Shown in pieces: positions 8,440 to 17,418 of a stretch of DNA of 64,000 bases; the first letter of the stretch is position 1; every line of letters starts with the position of its first letter. A program made the translations under genes and the position numbers. Source of the DNA: Kosakonia oryzendophytica (GTDB lineage Bacteria > Pseudomonadota > Gammaproteobacteria > Enterobacterales > Enterobacteriaceae); contig NZ_FMAY01000004.1 of assembly GCF_900094925.1 (NCBI RefSeq), forward strand, positions 248,001 through 312,000, given 5' to 3'. The notes under the pieces are model-generated. The model saw only the letters and a list, made by a program, of their open reading frames with translations. It was not told where the DNA came from and made no database searches.

Positions 8440-10107
8440 TCAGTCGCCGATTTTAGCCCAAGTGTCGCGCAGACCAACGGTACGGTTAAACACCGCTTTG
8501 GTAGCGCTTGCATGGCGGCTATCGAGGCAGAAATAGCCCTCACGCTCAAACTGGTAGGCTTTGCCTGCTTCCGCCTCTTTCAGCGAAGGCTCGGCATACC
8601 CCTGTTTAATGATCAGCGATTCCGGGTTGATGGTCGCCAGGAAATCTTCCGCAGCGCCCGGGTTCGGAATGCTGAACAAGCGGTCGTACAGACGAATTTC
8701 CACCGGCATCGCGTGCGGAGCGCTGACCCAGTGGATCACTCCTTTCACTTTGCGGCCGTCTGCCGGATCTTTGCTCAGGGTTTCTGCGTCATATGAACAG
8801 AAAATTGTGGTGATATTGCCTTCGGCGTCTTTCTCCACACGCTCTGCTTTGATCACATACGCGTTACGCAGACGAACTTCTTTGCCCAGCACCAGACGCT
8901 TGTACTGCTTATTGGCTTCTTCGCGGAAATCTGCACGATCGATCCAAATCTCTCCGCTGAACGGCACTTCGCGGGTGCCCATTTCCGGCTTGTTCGGATG
9001 ATTCGGCATGGAGACGATTTCGCTGCCGCCCTGCGGGTAGTTTTCGATAACCAGTTTCACCGGATCGATCACCGCCATCGCGCGCGGGGCGTTTTCATTC
9101 AGATCTTCACGAATGCAGGATTCCAGAGACGCCATCTCAATGGTGTTGTCTTGCTTGGTTACGCCGATGCGTTTACAGAACTCACGCACGGAAGCAGCGG
9201 TATAACCGCGGCGGCGTAAACCGGAAATCGTCGGCATACGCGGATCATCCCAGCCTTCCACGTGCTTGTCGGTCACCAGCAGGTTCAGCTTACGCTTGGA
9301 CATGACGGTGTACTCCAGATTCAGACGCGAGAACTCATACTGACGCGGGTGAACCGGGATGGTGATGTTGTCCAGAACCCAGTCATACAGACGGCGGTTA
9401 TCCTGGAATTCCAGCGTACACAGCGAATGGGTGATGCCTTCCAGCGCATCGCTGATGCAGTGGGTAAAGTCGTACATCGGGTAGATGCACCACTTGTTGC
9501 CGGTCTGATGGTGTTCGGCAAATTTGATGCGATACAGTACCGGATCGCGCATCACAATAAACGGCGAGGCCATATCGATTTTCGCGCGCAGGCAGGCTTT
9601 ACCTTCTTCGAAGCCGCCGCTGCGCATTTTTTCGAACAGTGCGAGGTTTTCTTCCACAGTGCGATCACGGTACGGGCTGTTTTTACCCGGTTGCGTCAGC
9701 GTACCGCGGTATTCGCGGATCTCATCGGCAGAGAGTTCATCAACATATGCCAGGCCTTTGTTGATCAGTTCAATCGCATACTGGTGCAATTGATCGAAGT
9801 AATCAGAGGAGTAGCAGATATTGCCGGACCAGTGGAAGCCCAACCATTGCACATCGTTTTTGATTGACTCAACGTACTCGATGTCTTCTTTTACCGGGTT
9901 AGTGTCATCGAAACGCAGGTTGCACTGGCCCTGATAATCCTGGGCAATACCGAAGTTCAGGCAAATGGATTTTGCGTGGCCAATATGCAGGTAACCATTC
10001 GGCTCAGGCGGAAAACGGGTATGGACGGTGGTGTGTTTACCACTGGCCAGATCTTCATCAATGATCTGGCGAATAAAGTTAGTCGGGCGGGCTTCAGCCT
10101 CACTCAT
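8440..10107 (-). CDS. glnS: Glutaminyl-tRNA synthetase
   Basis: GlnRS (555 aa; 554 in E. coli) is a class I enzyme that charges tRNA-Gln. The catalytic domain begins with [15 protein letters not shown] (HIGH motif, about residues 31-45), and the second class I motif appears as VMSKRKL near residue 270. The C-terminal half is the beta-barrel anticodon-binding region. A second ATG directly upstream (10108-10110) is possible, but the family N-terminus is [13 protein letters not shown]. Four tRNA-Gln substrates lie 11 kb away in this window. Confidence 0.98.
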   Translation of the reverse strand: MSEAEARPTNFIRQIIDEDLASGKHTTVHTRFPPEPNGYLHIGHAKSICLNFGIAQDYQGQCNLRFDDTNPVKEDIEYVESIKNDVQWLGFHWSGNICYSSDYFDQLHQYAIELINKGLAYVDELSADEIREYRGTLTQPGKNSPYRDRTVEENLALFEKMRSGGFEEGKACLRAKIDMASPFIVMRDPVLYRIKFAEHHQTGNKWCIYPMYDFTHCISDALEGITHSLCTLEFQDNRRLYDWVLDNITIPVHPRQYEFSRLNLEYTVMSKRKLNLLVTDKHVEGWDDPRMPTISGLRRRGYTAASVREFCKRIGVTKQDNTIEMASLESCIREDLNENAPRAMAVIDPVKLVIENYPQGGSEIVSMPNHPNKPEMGTREVPFSGEIWIDRADFREEANKQYKRLVLGKEVRLRNAYVIKAERVEKDAEGNITTIFCSYDAETLSKDPADGRKVKGVIHWVSAPHAMPVEIRLYDRLFSIPNPGAAEDFLATINPESLIIKQGYAEPSLKEAEAGKAYQFEREGYFCLDSRHASATKAVFNRTVGLRDTWAKIGD

Positions 10108-10190
10108 CACGGGTTCCTCAAAGCGTAAACAACATATAACGGTGCATGATCTAATAAGAGGGCGCAGGAAACAACCTTTACTTATACAAA

Positions 10191-10622
10191 TCAGCGATGC
10201 CCGCTGGAAATAGCGTCTGCGTAATCCTCCGCATACCGACAGCGCTCCGTTTGCGCAGTCGGCGTAAGGATCAGCGGGCTGCGGATCTCCTCACCATCGC
10301 CGCTACGTGGCATATAACCCGGCGCTTCGATACACCAGTGCCAGCGATAAAAATGGGTGCCATGGAGAAAGAAAATACTCTTCTCCCACTGAGATTTTTT
10401 TTCGACATGAATATGCCCCTGCGCGTCCGCCTGGAATGATTCCGGCGGCGGGAAATACCCCGGCGGTGAGCGTCCGGTGCGCACCCACAAAGTGGCATTT
10501 GGGAGCGACTCACCCTCGCGATTACGCACGTCAATATCGTAACCAGGGCGAATCATTGCATAGCGCGGCAAACAACCGCTCAGCATCAACAGCAAACAGA
10601 GAGAAAACAGCATCCGTTTCAT
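10191..10622 (-). CDS. Predicted lipoprotein of unknown function
   Basis: This is a 143-aa protein with a typical lipoprotein signal: [17 protein letters not shown] with lipobox LSGC and lipidated Cys 17. The mature part has a [21 protein letters not shown] stretch that resembles the small beta-sandwich (carboxypeptidase-regulatory-like) domains seen in periplasmic proteins, plus many aromatic residues. The residue after Cys is Leu, so outer-membrane sorting is expected. The start is supported by GGAGG six bases upstream. It is on the glnS strand, 83 bp before it. I do not recognise the gene. Confidence 0.75.
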   Translation of the reverse strand: MKRMLFSLCLLLMLSGCLPRYAMIRPGYDIDVRNREGESLPNATLWVRTGRSPPGYFPPPESFQADAQGHIHVEKKSQWEKSIFFLHGTHFYRWHWCIEAPGYMPRSGDGEEIRSPLILTPTAQTERCRYAEDYADAISSGHR

Positions 10623-10674
10623 CGCACACCTCCATGAAAGCGAGGCACGAGTATGGCACTGATTGGTATTCAGG

Positions 10675-10712
10675 TAAAAAAAAGCGGCGGGGTTTATATT
10701 CCCCCGCCGCTT
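10675..10712 (-). terminator. Rho-independent terminator after nagE
   Basis: An eleven-base-pair stem (AAGCGGCGGGG / CCCCGCCGCTT, 10682-10712) is followed on the minus strand by an eight-base T run. Confidence 0.9.
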
Positions 10713-10739
10713 AAGGCATCAATGCTGACTCAGGAGCAA

Positions 10740-12761
10740 CTACTTGCCTTTAATGTCATACAGAGGCGTCTGACCCGCCACAACGTGACCCTGCGCTTTA
10801 ACGACCAGACCAGAGAAGTCATCAATATTGCTGACCACAACCGGGCTAATCATCGAACGCGCATTGGCGTTGAGGTATGCCAGATCCATTTCAAGGATCG
10901 GCTGACCTGCCGCCACTTCAGCGCCCTCTTCCACCAGGCGGGTAAAGCCCTGGCCACCCAGCGCGACGGTATCAATGCCCATATGAACAACGATCTCCGC
11001 GCCTTTTTCCGTTTCCAGGCAGAACGCATGGTTCGTGTTGAAGATTTTTACAATGGTGCCTGCCGCCGGCGAAACCACCACGCTTTCCGTCGGTTTCACC
11101 GCCACGCCATCGCCCACCGCTTTGCTGGCAAAGGCTTCATCCGGCACCTGATCCAGCGAGAACAGCTCACCTGTTACCGGCGATACCAACTCAGCGATTG
11201 TTGTCGCGTTCGGTACCGCCTGAGGCTTTACCGTAGCCGCCGGAGCCGCATTCGGTGCAGCCTGGCCAGCAGCCGGAACGTCGCCAGCGGAACGCATTGC
11301 GTCAGCGATTTTTTCTGCCACAAAGCCAACGATAATCTGTACGCCGGTTTTATTCAGACGGATCACACCTGATGCACCCAGGCGTTTCGCCATGGATTCA
11401 TTCACCAGCGAAGAGTCTTTCACCGTTAAACGCAGACGCGTAATACAGGCATCAATGCCGGTCAGGTTAGCGGAACCACCGATTGCGGCAATGTACTGAC
11501 GCGCCAGACCGCTCACATCCTGCTCGGTATTCGCGCTGACATTCACATCCTTACCGTCTGCTTCATCACCCGCAACCGCCAGTTCACGGCCCGGCGTCAA
11601 CAGGTTGAATTTGGTAATGGTGAAACGGAAGATCGCATAGTAGATAACAAAGAACACCAGACCTTGTGGGATCAGCATCCACCAGTGGGTCGCCAGCGGG
11701 TTACGCGACGACAACACCATATCTACCAGACCGGCGCTGAAACCGAAACCTGCAATCCACTGCATACTCGCCGCGATAAATACGGAGATACCGGTTAACA
11801 CCGCATGGATCACATACAGTACCGGCGCGACGAACATAAAGGAGAATTCCAGCGGCTCAGTAATACCGGTGAAGAAGGCGGCAAATGCGCCCGCCATCAT
11901 GATACCCAGCACTTTGGCCTTATTTTCCGGACGTGCGCAGTGGTAAATCGCCAGCGCAGCGCCAGGCAGACCGAACATCATGATCGGGAAGAAGCCCGCC
12001 TGATAACGCCCGGTCACGCCAACGACGGCTTTACCTGCTTCGATGGATTGTGCGCCACCAAGGAAGTTAGGAATATCATTAATGCCCGCTACGTCGAACC
12101 AGAACACAGAGTTCAGCGCGTGATGCAGACCCACCGGGATCAACAAACGGTTGAAGAAGGCATAAACGCCAGCGCCAATGGAGCCGAGTTTCTGGATATG
12201 TTCACCAAAGCCCACCAGACCGCTAAACACAACCGGCCAGATGAACATCATGATGAATGCCACCACGATCATCACAAACGAAGTGAGGATCGGTACCAGA
12301 CGGCGACCGCTGAAGAAAGAAAGCGCTTTTGGCAGCTCCACACTGCTGAAGCGGTTATAGAGTTCAGCAGCAATAATACCGACCAGGATACCCACAAACT
12401 GGTTTTTGATTTTGCCGAACGCGGCTGGCACCTGATCCGCCGGGATTTTCTGAATCATGGCGACCGCAGCAGGTGAACAGAGCGTGGTCAACACGAGGAA
12501 GCCAACAAACCCTGCCAGCGCCGCAGCGCCATCTTTATCTTTAGACATACCGTAAGCGACACCGACCGCAAACAGCACACCCATGTTGTCGATAATGGCA
12601 GAGCCGGACTGAATAAAGAACGCCGCCAGCGCGTTTGAACCGCCCCAACCAACCGGGTCAATCCAGTAACCGACCCCCATCAAAATCGCTGCTGCAGGCA
12701 GCGTGGCCACGGGCACCATCAGTGCGCGACCAATCTTTTGCAGATAACCTAGAATACTCAC
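10740..12761 (-). CDS. nagE: GlcNAc-specific PTS enzyme IICBA (NagE)
   Basis: NagE imports N-acetylglucosamine across the inner membrane and phosphorylates it. The 673-aa protein has the order IIC (about 1-395, roughly ten hydrophobic segments), IIB with the phospho-Cys in GIDACITRLR (C439), an Ala/Pro linker (about 490-520), and IIA with the phospho-His in IVVHMGID (H593). The IIA domain is nearly identical to that of E. coli NagE, but the IIC domain is not. It starts MSILGYLQKIGRALMVPVA and has a GYWIDPVGWGG segment and extra loops, a subtype I associate with Yersinia/Serratia-like NagE. It is 25 aa longer than the E. coli protein. It is divergent from nagB. Confidence 0.93.
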   Translation of the reverse strand: MSILGYLQKIGRALMVPVATLPAAAILMGVGYWIDPVGWGGSNALAAFFIQSGSAIIDNMGVLFAVGVAYGMSKDKDGAAALAGFVGFLVLTTLCSPAAVAMIQKIPADQVPAAFGKIKNQFVGILVGIIAAELYNRFSSVELPKALSFFSGRRLVPILTSFVMIVVAFIMMFIWPVVFSGLVGFGEHIQKLGSIGAGVYAFFNRLLIPVGLHHALNSVFWFDVAGINDIPNFLGGAQSIEAGKAVVGVTGRYQAGFFPIMMFGLPGAALAIYHCARPENKAKVLGIMMAGAFAAFFTGITEPLEFSFMFVAPVLYVIHAVLTGISVFIAASMQWIAGFGFSAGLVDMVLSSRNPLATHWWMLIPQGLVFFVIYYAIFRFTITKFNLLTPGRELAVAGDEADGKDVNVSANTEQDVSGLARQYIAAIGGSANLTGIDACITRLRLTVKDSSLVNESMAKRLGASGVIRLNKTGVQIIVGFVAEKIADAMRSAGDVPAAGQAAPNAAPAATVKPQAVPNATTIAELVSPVTGELFSLDQVPDEAFASKAVGDGVAVKPTESVVVSPAAGTIVKIFNTNHAFCLETEKGAEIVVHMGIDTVALGGQGFTRLVEEGAEVAAGQPILEMDLAYLNANARSMISPVVVSNIDDFSGLVVKAQGHVVAGQTPLYDIKGK

Positions 12762-12870
12762 TTTTATTCCCCCTATGAACCCGACGAGAGCTCACTGAAA
12801 CAGTCGTTTTTTATTGTGTAACTAACCTGAAATCACGGCTATTTTCTCACTACACTGCAGAGTGTGTGAA

Positions 12871-12896
12871 AAATTAATTCGCCTCGCAAATTAAAT
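12871..12896. promoter_or_regulatory. NagC box E (nagE side)
   Basis: The core TTCGCCTCGCAAA centred at 12884 with AT-rich flanks (TTAA on both sides) matches NagC operators. It corresponds to box E of E. coli, which overlaps the nagE promoter. Confidence 0.75.
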
Positions 12897-12906
12897 ACGT
12901 ACTTTT

Positions 12907-12922
12907 TGTGATAAAAGTCACT
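12907..12922. promoter_or_regulatory. CRP site between the nag operators
   Basis: TGTGATAAAAGTCACT matches TGTGA-N6-TCACA at nine of ten consensus bases. It lies between the two NagC boxes as in E. coli. Confidence 0.75.
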
Positions 12923-12966
12923 AAGTATCGTCAATAACCCTCCTTTTCGCTGGCAAACAATCAAAA

Positions 12967-12990
12967 CTTATTTTAAGATTCAAAATATCA
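12967..12990. promoter_or_regulatory. NagC box B (nagB side)
   Basis: CTTATTTTAAGATTCAAAATAT is an AT-rich imperfect palindrome centred at 12978 that follows E. coli box B closely. The centre-to-centre distance to box E is 94 bp, about nine helical turns, which puts both operators on the same DNA face for looping. Confidence 0.7.
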
Positions 12991-13091
12991 AGACGGATTG
13001 CTCCCTTCTCTGTCACGAAACCAGGTTAGGCTTAACGCTGAGCTCGCATGCACTCCGTCACTGTTTTTCATTTAACTTTCAGAGGTGAATA

Positions 13092-13892
13092 ATGAGACTG
13101 ATTCCACTGGCGACAGCAGAACACGTCGGCAAATGGGCGGCCCGCCATATCGTTAACCGCATTAACGCATTCAAACCTACCGCGGACCGTCCGTTTATTC
13201 TTGGTCTACCGACCGGCGGCACCCCTCTCACCGCATACAAAGCGTTAGTTGAAATGCACAAAGCGGGCCAGGTTAGTTTCCAGCACGTTGTCACCTTCAA
13301 CATGGACGAATATGTCGGCCTGCCGAAAGATCATCCGGAAAGTTACTACAGCTTTATGCATCGCAATTTCTTTGATCACGTTGATATTCCGGCGGAAAAC
13401 ATTAACCTTCTCGATGGCAACGCGCCGGATATTGACGCAGAATGCCGCCGTTACGAAGAAAAGATTCGCGCTTACGGCAAAATTCATCTGTTCATGGGCG
13501 GCGTGGGCAACGATGGCCATATCGCCTTTAACGAACCAGCCTCTTCACTGGCATCGCGTACGCGCATTAAAACCCTGACCCATGACACTCGCGTGGCGAA
13601 CTCACGTTTCTTCGATGGTGATGTTAACCAGGTGCCGAAATATGCGCTGACTGTCGGTGTGGGCACCCTGCTTGATGCAGAAGAAGTGATGATTCTGGTG
13701 CTGGGCGGAGTGAAAGCGCAAGCGCTGCAAGCGGCTGTTGAAGGCAACGTTAACCATATGTGGACTATCAGTTGTCTGCAACTGCATCCGAAAGCGGTGA
13801 TCGTCTGCGACGAACCGTCTACCATGGAACTGAAGGTTAAGACGCTGAAATACTTCAACGAGTTAGAAGCGGAAAACATCAAAGGTTTGTAA
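13092..13892 (+). CDS. nagB: Glucosamine-6-phosphate deaminase
   Basis: NagB (266 aa, same as E. coli) converts glucosamine 6-phosphate to fructose 6-phosphate and ammonia; the enzyme is a hexamer activated by GlcNAc-6-phosphate. Visible residues are the phosphate loop [10 protein letters not shown] near 36-45, the general base Asp in NMDEYVGL (D72) and the ring-opening His in [11 protein letters not shown] (D141, H143, E148). It is the first gene of nagBACD and is preceded by AGAGGTG. Confidence 0.97.
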   Translation: MRLIPLATAEHVGKWAARHIVNRINAFKPTADRPFILGLPTGGTPLTAYKALVEMHKAGQVSFQHVVTFNMDEYVGLPKDHPESYYSFMHRNFFDHVDIPAENINLLDGNAPDIDAECRRYEEKIRAYGKIHLFMGGVGNDGHIAFNEPASSLASRTRIKTLTHDTRVANSRFFDGDVNQVPKYALTVGVGTLLDAEEVMILVLGGVKAQALQAAVEGNVNHMWTISCLQLHPKAVIVCDEPSTMELKVKTLKYFNELEAENIKGL

Positions 13893-13900
13893 TTCAGTTT

Positions 13901-13930
13901 CCGCTCCGTAAGGGAAACCCTGCGGAGCGG
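13901..13930 (+). other. Stem-loop in the nagB-nagA intercistronic region
   Basis: CCGCTCCG pairs with CGGAGCGG, and an inner AGGG pairs with CCCT around an AAA loop. There is no T-tract, so it is more likely an mRNA-processing or stability element (NagB is needed in excess of NagA) than a terminator. Confidence 0.6.
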
Positions 13931-13955
13931 CGCACATTTGTTACCGGGGGTCGTT

Positions 13956-15104
13956 ATGTATGCTTTAACCCATTGCCGGATCTACACCGGCCATGAAATC
14001 CTGGATGATCACGCACTGGTGGTCGCCAATGGGCTGATTGATCGTCTTTGCCCGCTGGCCGACTTGCCAGCCGGAATCGAACAACGCTCGTTGAATGGCG
14101 CCATGCTTGCCCCCGGTTTTATCGATGTCCAGCTCAACGGCTGCGGCGGCGTACAGTTCAACGATACCGCTGACGCAGTGACCGTGAAAACGCTGGAAAT
14201 TATGCAAAAGGCCAATGAAAAGTCCGGCTGTACCAGTTACCTGCCAACGCTTATCACCAGCAGTGATGCATTAATGAAACAGGGCGTGCAGGTTATGCGC
14301 GACTACCTGGAAAAACACCCGAACCAGGCGCTGGGTCTTCATCTGGAAGGACCATGGCTGAACATCATCAAAAAAGGCACCCACAACCCTGACTACGTAC
14401 GTAAGCCGGATGCGGCGTTGGTGGATTTTCTGTGTCAGAACGCCGATGTGATAACCAAGGTCACGCTGGCACCGGAAGTTGCTGGCGAAGCGGTCATTCG
14501 CCAGTTGGCTAACGCCGGCATTGTTGTCTCTGCCGGGCATTCGAACGCTACGCTGAAAGAAGCCAAAGCCGGTTTCCGTGCCGGGATCTCGTTTGCCACT
14601 CACCTTTATAACGCGATGCCGTACATTACCGGTCGCGAACCGGGACTGGCTGGCGCGGTACTTGATGACGCAGATGTTTATTGCGGCGTTATTGCAGATG
14701 GCCTGCATGTCGATTACGTTAATATTCGTAACGCTAAGCGTCTGAAAGGCGACAAACTTTGCCTGGTGACGGACGCAACAGCACCTGCGGGTGCACATAT
14801 TGACCAGTTCATTTTTGCTGGTAAAACAATATACTACCGTAATGGACTGTGTGTGGATGAAAACGGAACGCTGAGCGGCTCCGCCCTGACGATGATCGAA
14901 GGGGTGCGGAATCTGGTGGAACATGTTGGCATCGCGCTGGATGAAGCGCTGCGCATGGCAACCCTCTACCCTGCTCGCGCAATCGGTGTTGCCGCAACGC
15001 TTGGCAGCATCGCCGCCGGTAAAGTGGCGAACCTGACGGCATTCACGCACGATTATAAAATCATCAAGACCATCGTTAATGGTAACGAGGTCGTCACTGA
15101 GTAA
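13956..15104 (+). CDS. nagA: N-acetylglucosamine-6-phosphate deacetylase
   Basis: NagA (382 aa) removes acetate from GlcNAc-6-phosphate; its substrate is also the NagC inducer. It is an amidohydrolase barrel: [12 protein letters not shown] near residues 55-66, the metal-ligand Glu in [11 protein letters not shown] (about 131), His residues in SAGHSNA and THLYNAM, and the catalytic Asp in [10 protein letters not shown] (about 273). Upstream in-frame starts would add six residues, but MYALT with the GGGGG sequence before it matches the family start. Confidence 0.97.
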   Translation: MYALTHCRIYTGHEILDDHALVVANGLIDRLCPLADLPAGIEQRSLNGAMLAPGFIDVQLNGCGGVQFNDTADAVTVKTLEIMQKANEKSGCTSYLPTLITSSDALMKQGVQVMRDYLEKHPNQALGLHLEGPWLNIIKKGTHNPDYVRKPDAALVDFLCQNADVITKVTLAPEVAGEAVIRQLANAGIVVSAGHSNATLKEAKAGFRAGISFATHLYNAMPYITGREPGLAGAVLDDADVYCGVIADGLHVDYVNIRNAKRLKGDKLCLVTDATAPAGAHIDQFIFAGKTIYYRNGLCVDENGTLSGSALTMIEGVRNLVEHVGIALDEALRMATLYPARAIGVAATLGSIAAGKVANLTAFTHDYKIIKTIVNGNEVVTE

Positions 15105-15113
15105 ATAAACGGT

Positions 15114-16334
15114 ATGACATCAGGCGGACAAGCTCAAATCGGTAACGTTGACCTCGTTAAACAGCTTAACAGCGCGGCGGTGTACCGCCTGATTGATCAG
15201 CATGGACCCATTTCGCGCATACAAATTGCCGAACAGAGCCAGCTTGCACCTGCCAGCGTGACGAAAATCACGCGCCAACTGATTGAACGCGGGCTAATCA
15301 AAGAAGTCGATCAGCAGGCCTCTACCGGAGGCCGCCGCGCCATCTCTATTGTCACCGAAACCCGCAATTTTCAGGCGATTGGCGTACGGCTTGGCCGCTA
15401 CGACACCACCCTGACGCTCTACGATCTGAGCGCCAAAGTGCTGGCGGAAGAGCACTATCCCTTACCGGAGCGTACCCAGGAAACACTGGAACATGCGCTA
15501 CTCAACACCATCGGTCTGTTTATCGAAAGCTGCCAGCGTAAAATCCGCGAGTTGATTGCCATTTCCGTGATCCTGCCAGGGCTGGTGGATCCGGAAAGCG
15601 GCGTGATTCGTTATATGCCGCATATTCAGGTAGAGAATTGGGGGTTAGTTGAAGCCCTGGAAAAGCGGTTTAAGCTTACCTGTTTTGTTGGCCACGACAT
15701 CCGGAGTCTGGCGCTGGCTGAGCACTACTTTGGGGCAAGCCAGGATTGCGAAGACTCCATTCTGGTGCGCGTGCATCGCGGTACGGGCGCGGGGATCATC
15801 TCCAACGGGCGCATTTTTATCGGCCGTAACGGCAACGTTGGCGAAATTGGACATATTCAGGTTGAACCGCTCGGTGAGCGCTGCCACTGCGGTAACTTCG
15901 GTTGTCTGGAAACCATTGCCGCCAATGCCGCCATTGAACAACGGGTTCGTCATCTGCTGGAACAGGGCTACCAGAGTCGCCTGACGCTGGATGACTGCAC
16001 CATCAAAGCTATCTGTAAAGCCGCCAACAAAGGCGATGCGCTGGCCTGCGAAGTGATCGAGCACGTCGGTCGCCATCTTGGTAAAACCATTGCCATCGCC
16101 ATCAACCTCTTCAACCCGCAAAAAGTGGTCATCGCCGGGGAAATCGTCGAAGCAGAGAAGGTGCTGCTGCCTGCCATTGAAGGCTGCATCAACACCCAGG
16201 TGTTGAAAGCGTTTCGTAAAAATCTGCCGGTGGTGCGCTCAACGCTGGATCACCGCTCCGCTATTGGCGCATTTGCGCTGGTGAAGCGCGCCATGCTGAA
16301 CGGTTTGTTGCTGCAACGTTTGCTGGAAAATTAA
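15114..16334 (+). CDS. nagC: Transcriptional repressor NagC (ROK family)
   Basis: NagC (406 aa) represses nagE, nagBACD and chiP, and GlcNAc-6-phosphate releases it from DNA. The N-terminal helix-turn-helix spans about residues 22-70 (QIAEQSQLAPASVTKITRQL). The ROK sugar-kinase-like domain follows, with the zinc motif GERCHCGNFGCLE near residues 250-262. It is almost identical to E. coli NagC, so the operator predictions at nagE-nagB and chiP are reasonable. It starts 9 bp after nagA. Confidence 0.97.
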   Translation: MTSGGQAQIGNVDLVKQLNSAAVYRLIDQHGPISRIQIAEQSQLAPASVTKITRQLIERGLIKEVDQQASTGGRRAISIVTETRNFQAIGVRLGRYDTTLTLYDLSAKVLAEEHYPLPERTQETLEHALLNTIGLFIESCQRKIRELIAISVILPGLVDPESGVIRYMPHIQVENWGLVEALEKRFKLTCFVGHDIRSLALAEHYFGASQDCEDSILVRVHRGTGAGIISNGRIFIGRNGNVGEIGHIQVEPLGERCHCGNFGCLETIAANAAIEQRVRHLLEQGYQSRLTLDDCTIKAICKAANKGDALACEVIEHVGRHLGKTIAIAINLFNPQKVVIAGEIVEAEKVLLPAIEGCINTQVLKAFRKNLPVVRSTLDHRSAIGAFALVKRAMLNGLLLQRLLEN

Positions 16335-16376
16335 CAACGTTTATAGTTAATACTTATTTTTTCATCCGGACAGTCC

Positions 16377-17129
16377 ATGACCATTCAGAATGTTATCTGT
16401 GATATTGACGGCGTGCTGATGCACGATAATGTTGCCGTACCCGGCGCCGCCGAATTTGTAACCCGCATCCTTGAGAAAGGCATGCCGCTGGTACTGCTGA
16501 CCAACTACCCATCGCAGACTGGTCAGGATCTGGCCAACCGTTTCGCCTCAGCGGGCATTGATGTGCCCGCCAGCGCCTTTTACACCTCAGCAATGGCGAC
16601 TGCCGATTTTCTTAAGCGTCAGGAAGGGAAGAAAGCCTATGTTGTGGGAGAAGGCGCGCTGATCCACGAACTGTATAAAGCAGGCTTTACCATTACCGAC
16701 ATCAACCCTGATTTTGTGATCGTCGGTGAAACCCGATCCTATAACTGGGAGATGATGCATAAGGCTGCCTTCTTCGTGGCAAACGGTGCGCGGTTTATCG
16801 CGACTAACCCGGACACCCATGGTCGCGGCTACTACCCGGCCTGCGGTGCGCTCTGTGCCGGGATTGAAAAAATTTCTGGTCGTCAGCCTTTTTATGTTGG
16901 CAAACCCAGCCCGTGGATCATCCGCGCTGCCCTTAACACCATGCAAGCGCACTCAGAGCAAACCGTCATTGTTGGCGATAATCTGCGTACCGATATTCTG
17001 GCTGGCTTCCAGGCCGGTCTGGAAACAATCCTGGTGCTCTCCGGCGTATCGCGGCTCGACGATGTCGACAGCATGCCGTTCCGACCTTCGTGGATTTACC
17101 CCTCCGTCGCTGAAATCGACGTTATTTGA
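16377..17129 (+). CDS. nagD: UMP/ribonucleotide phosphatase NagD (HAD family)
   Basis: NagD (250 aa) is a class IIA HAD phosphatase with preference for UMP and other nucleoside monophosphates in vitro. Motif I is CDIDGVLMHD (nucleophile D9), motif II is LLTNYPSQTG, motif III includes the Lys in YVGKPSPW and motif IV is IVGDNLRTDI. It is the last gene of nagBACD and is followed by a terminator. Its link to amino-sugar use is by operon position only. Confidence 0.95.
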   Translation: MTIQNVICDIDGVLMHDNVAVPGAAEFVTRILEKGMPLVLLTNYPSQTGQDLANRFASAGIDVPASAFYTSAMATADFLKRQEGKKAYVVGEGALIHELYKAGFTITDINPDFVIVGETRSYNWEMMHKAAFFVANGARFIATNPDTHGRGYYPACGALCAGIEKISGRQPFYVGKPSPWIIRAALNTMQAHSEQTVIVGDNLRTDILAGFQAGLETILVLSGVSRLDDVDSMPFRPSWIYPSVAEIDVI

Positions 17130-17134
17130 TTATC

Positions 17135-17165
17135 ACCACGTCTTCGGGCGTGGTTTTTTATTTTT
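17135..17165 (+). terminator. Rho-independent terminator of nagBACD
   Basis: An eight-base-pair stem (ACCACGTC / GGCGTGGT, one G-T pair) capped by a TTCG tetraloop is followed by a T-rich tract. Confidence 0.9.
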
Positions 17166-17208
17166 ACCCTGCCCTAAAACATCACCATTCAATAAAAACT
17201 GCATTATT

Positions 17209-17223
17209 TTGATGATTCATCAA
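17209..17223. promoter_or_regulatory. 15-bp perfect palindrome upstream of asnB
   Basis: TTGATGATTCATCAA is a perfect inverted repeat around one central base, 196 bp before asnB. It resembles an FNR site but has a five- rather than four-base spacer. The binding protein is unknown. Confidence 0.4.
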
Positions 17224-17260
17224 TAATGCTGCGCAATACATACTCTTTTTTCAGCATTCA

Positions 17261-17274
17261 GCAATGGCCATTGC
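17261..17274. promoter_or_regulatory. 14-bp perfect palindrome upstream of asnB
   Basis: GCAATGGCCATTGC is a perfect 14-bp inverted repeat 145 bp before asnB. It is too tight to be a hairpin terminator, so a protein site is possible. No known consensus is matched. Confidence 0.35.
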
Positions 17275-17418
17275 GCTTTTTGATTTATCGACGGTAAAAG
17301 GCTTGCGCCGTTTTGCCCTTTGCGGCATTTTTGAAGGCACGCGATAAGACAATGCGATGACGCAGCGTCTGCAACTACACACAACATTGCATGCCCTGAA
17401 AGGTTAACGGAGAAGTCT

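Larger units (their letters stand above)
12762..13091. other. nagE-nagB divergent control region
   Basis: These 330 bases hold no gene. They contain NagC box E, a CRP site and NagC box B in the same order as in E. coli, where NagC bound to both boxes loops the DNA and CRP activates both directions. The last 100 bases before nagB are its leader; nothing else is recognised. Confidence 0.7.

Noticed and set aside
17130-17418. Small gene between nagD and asnB
   Set aside because: Open frames there are short, overlap the terminator and have no ribosome binding site.
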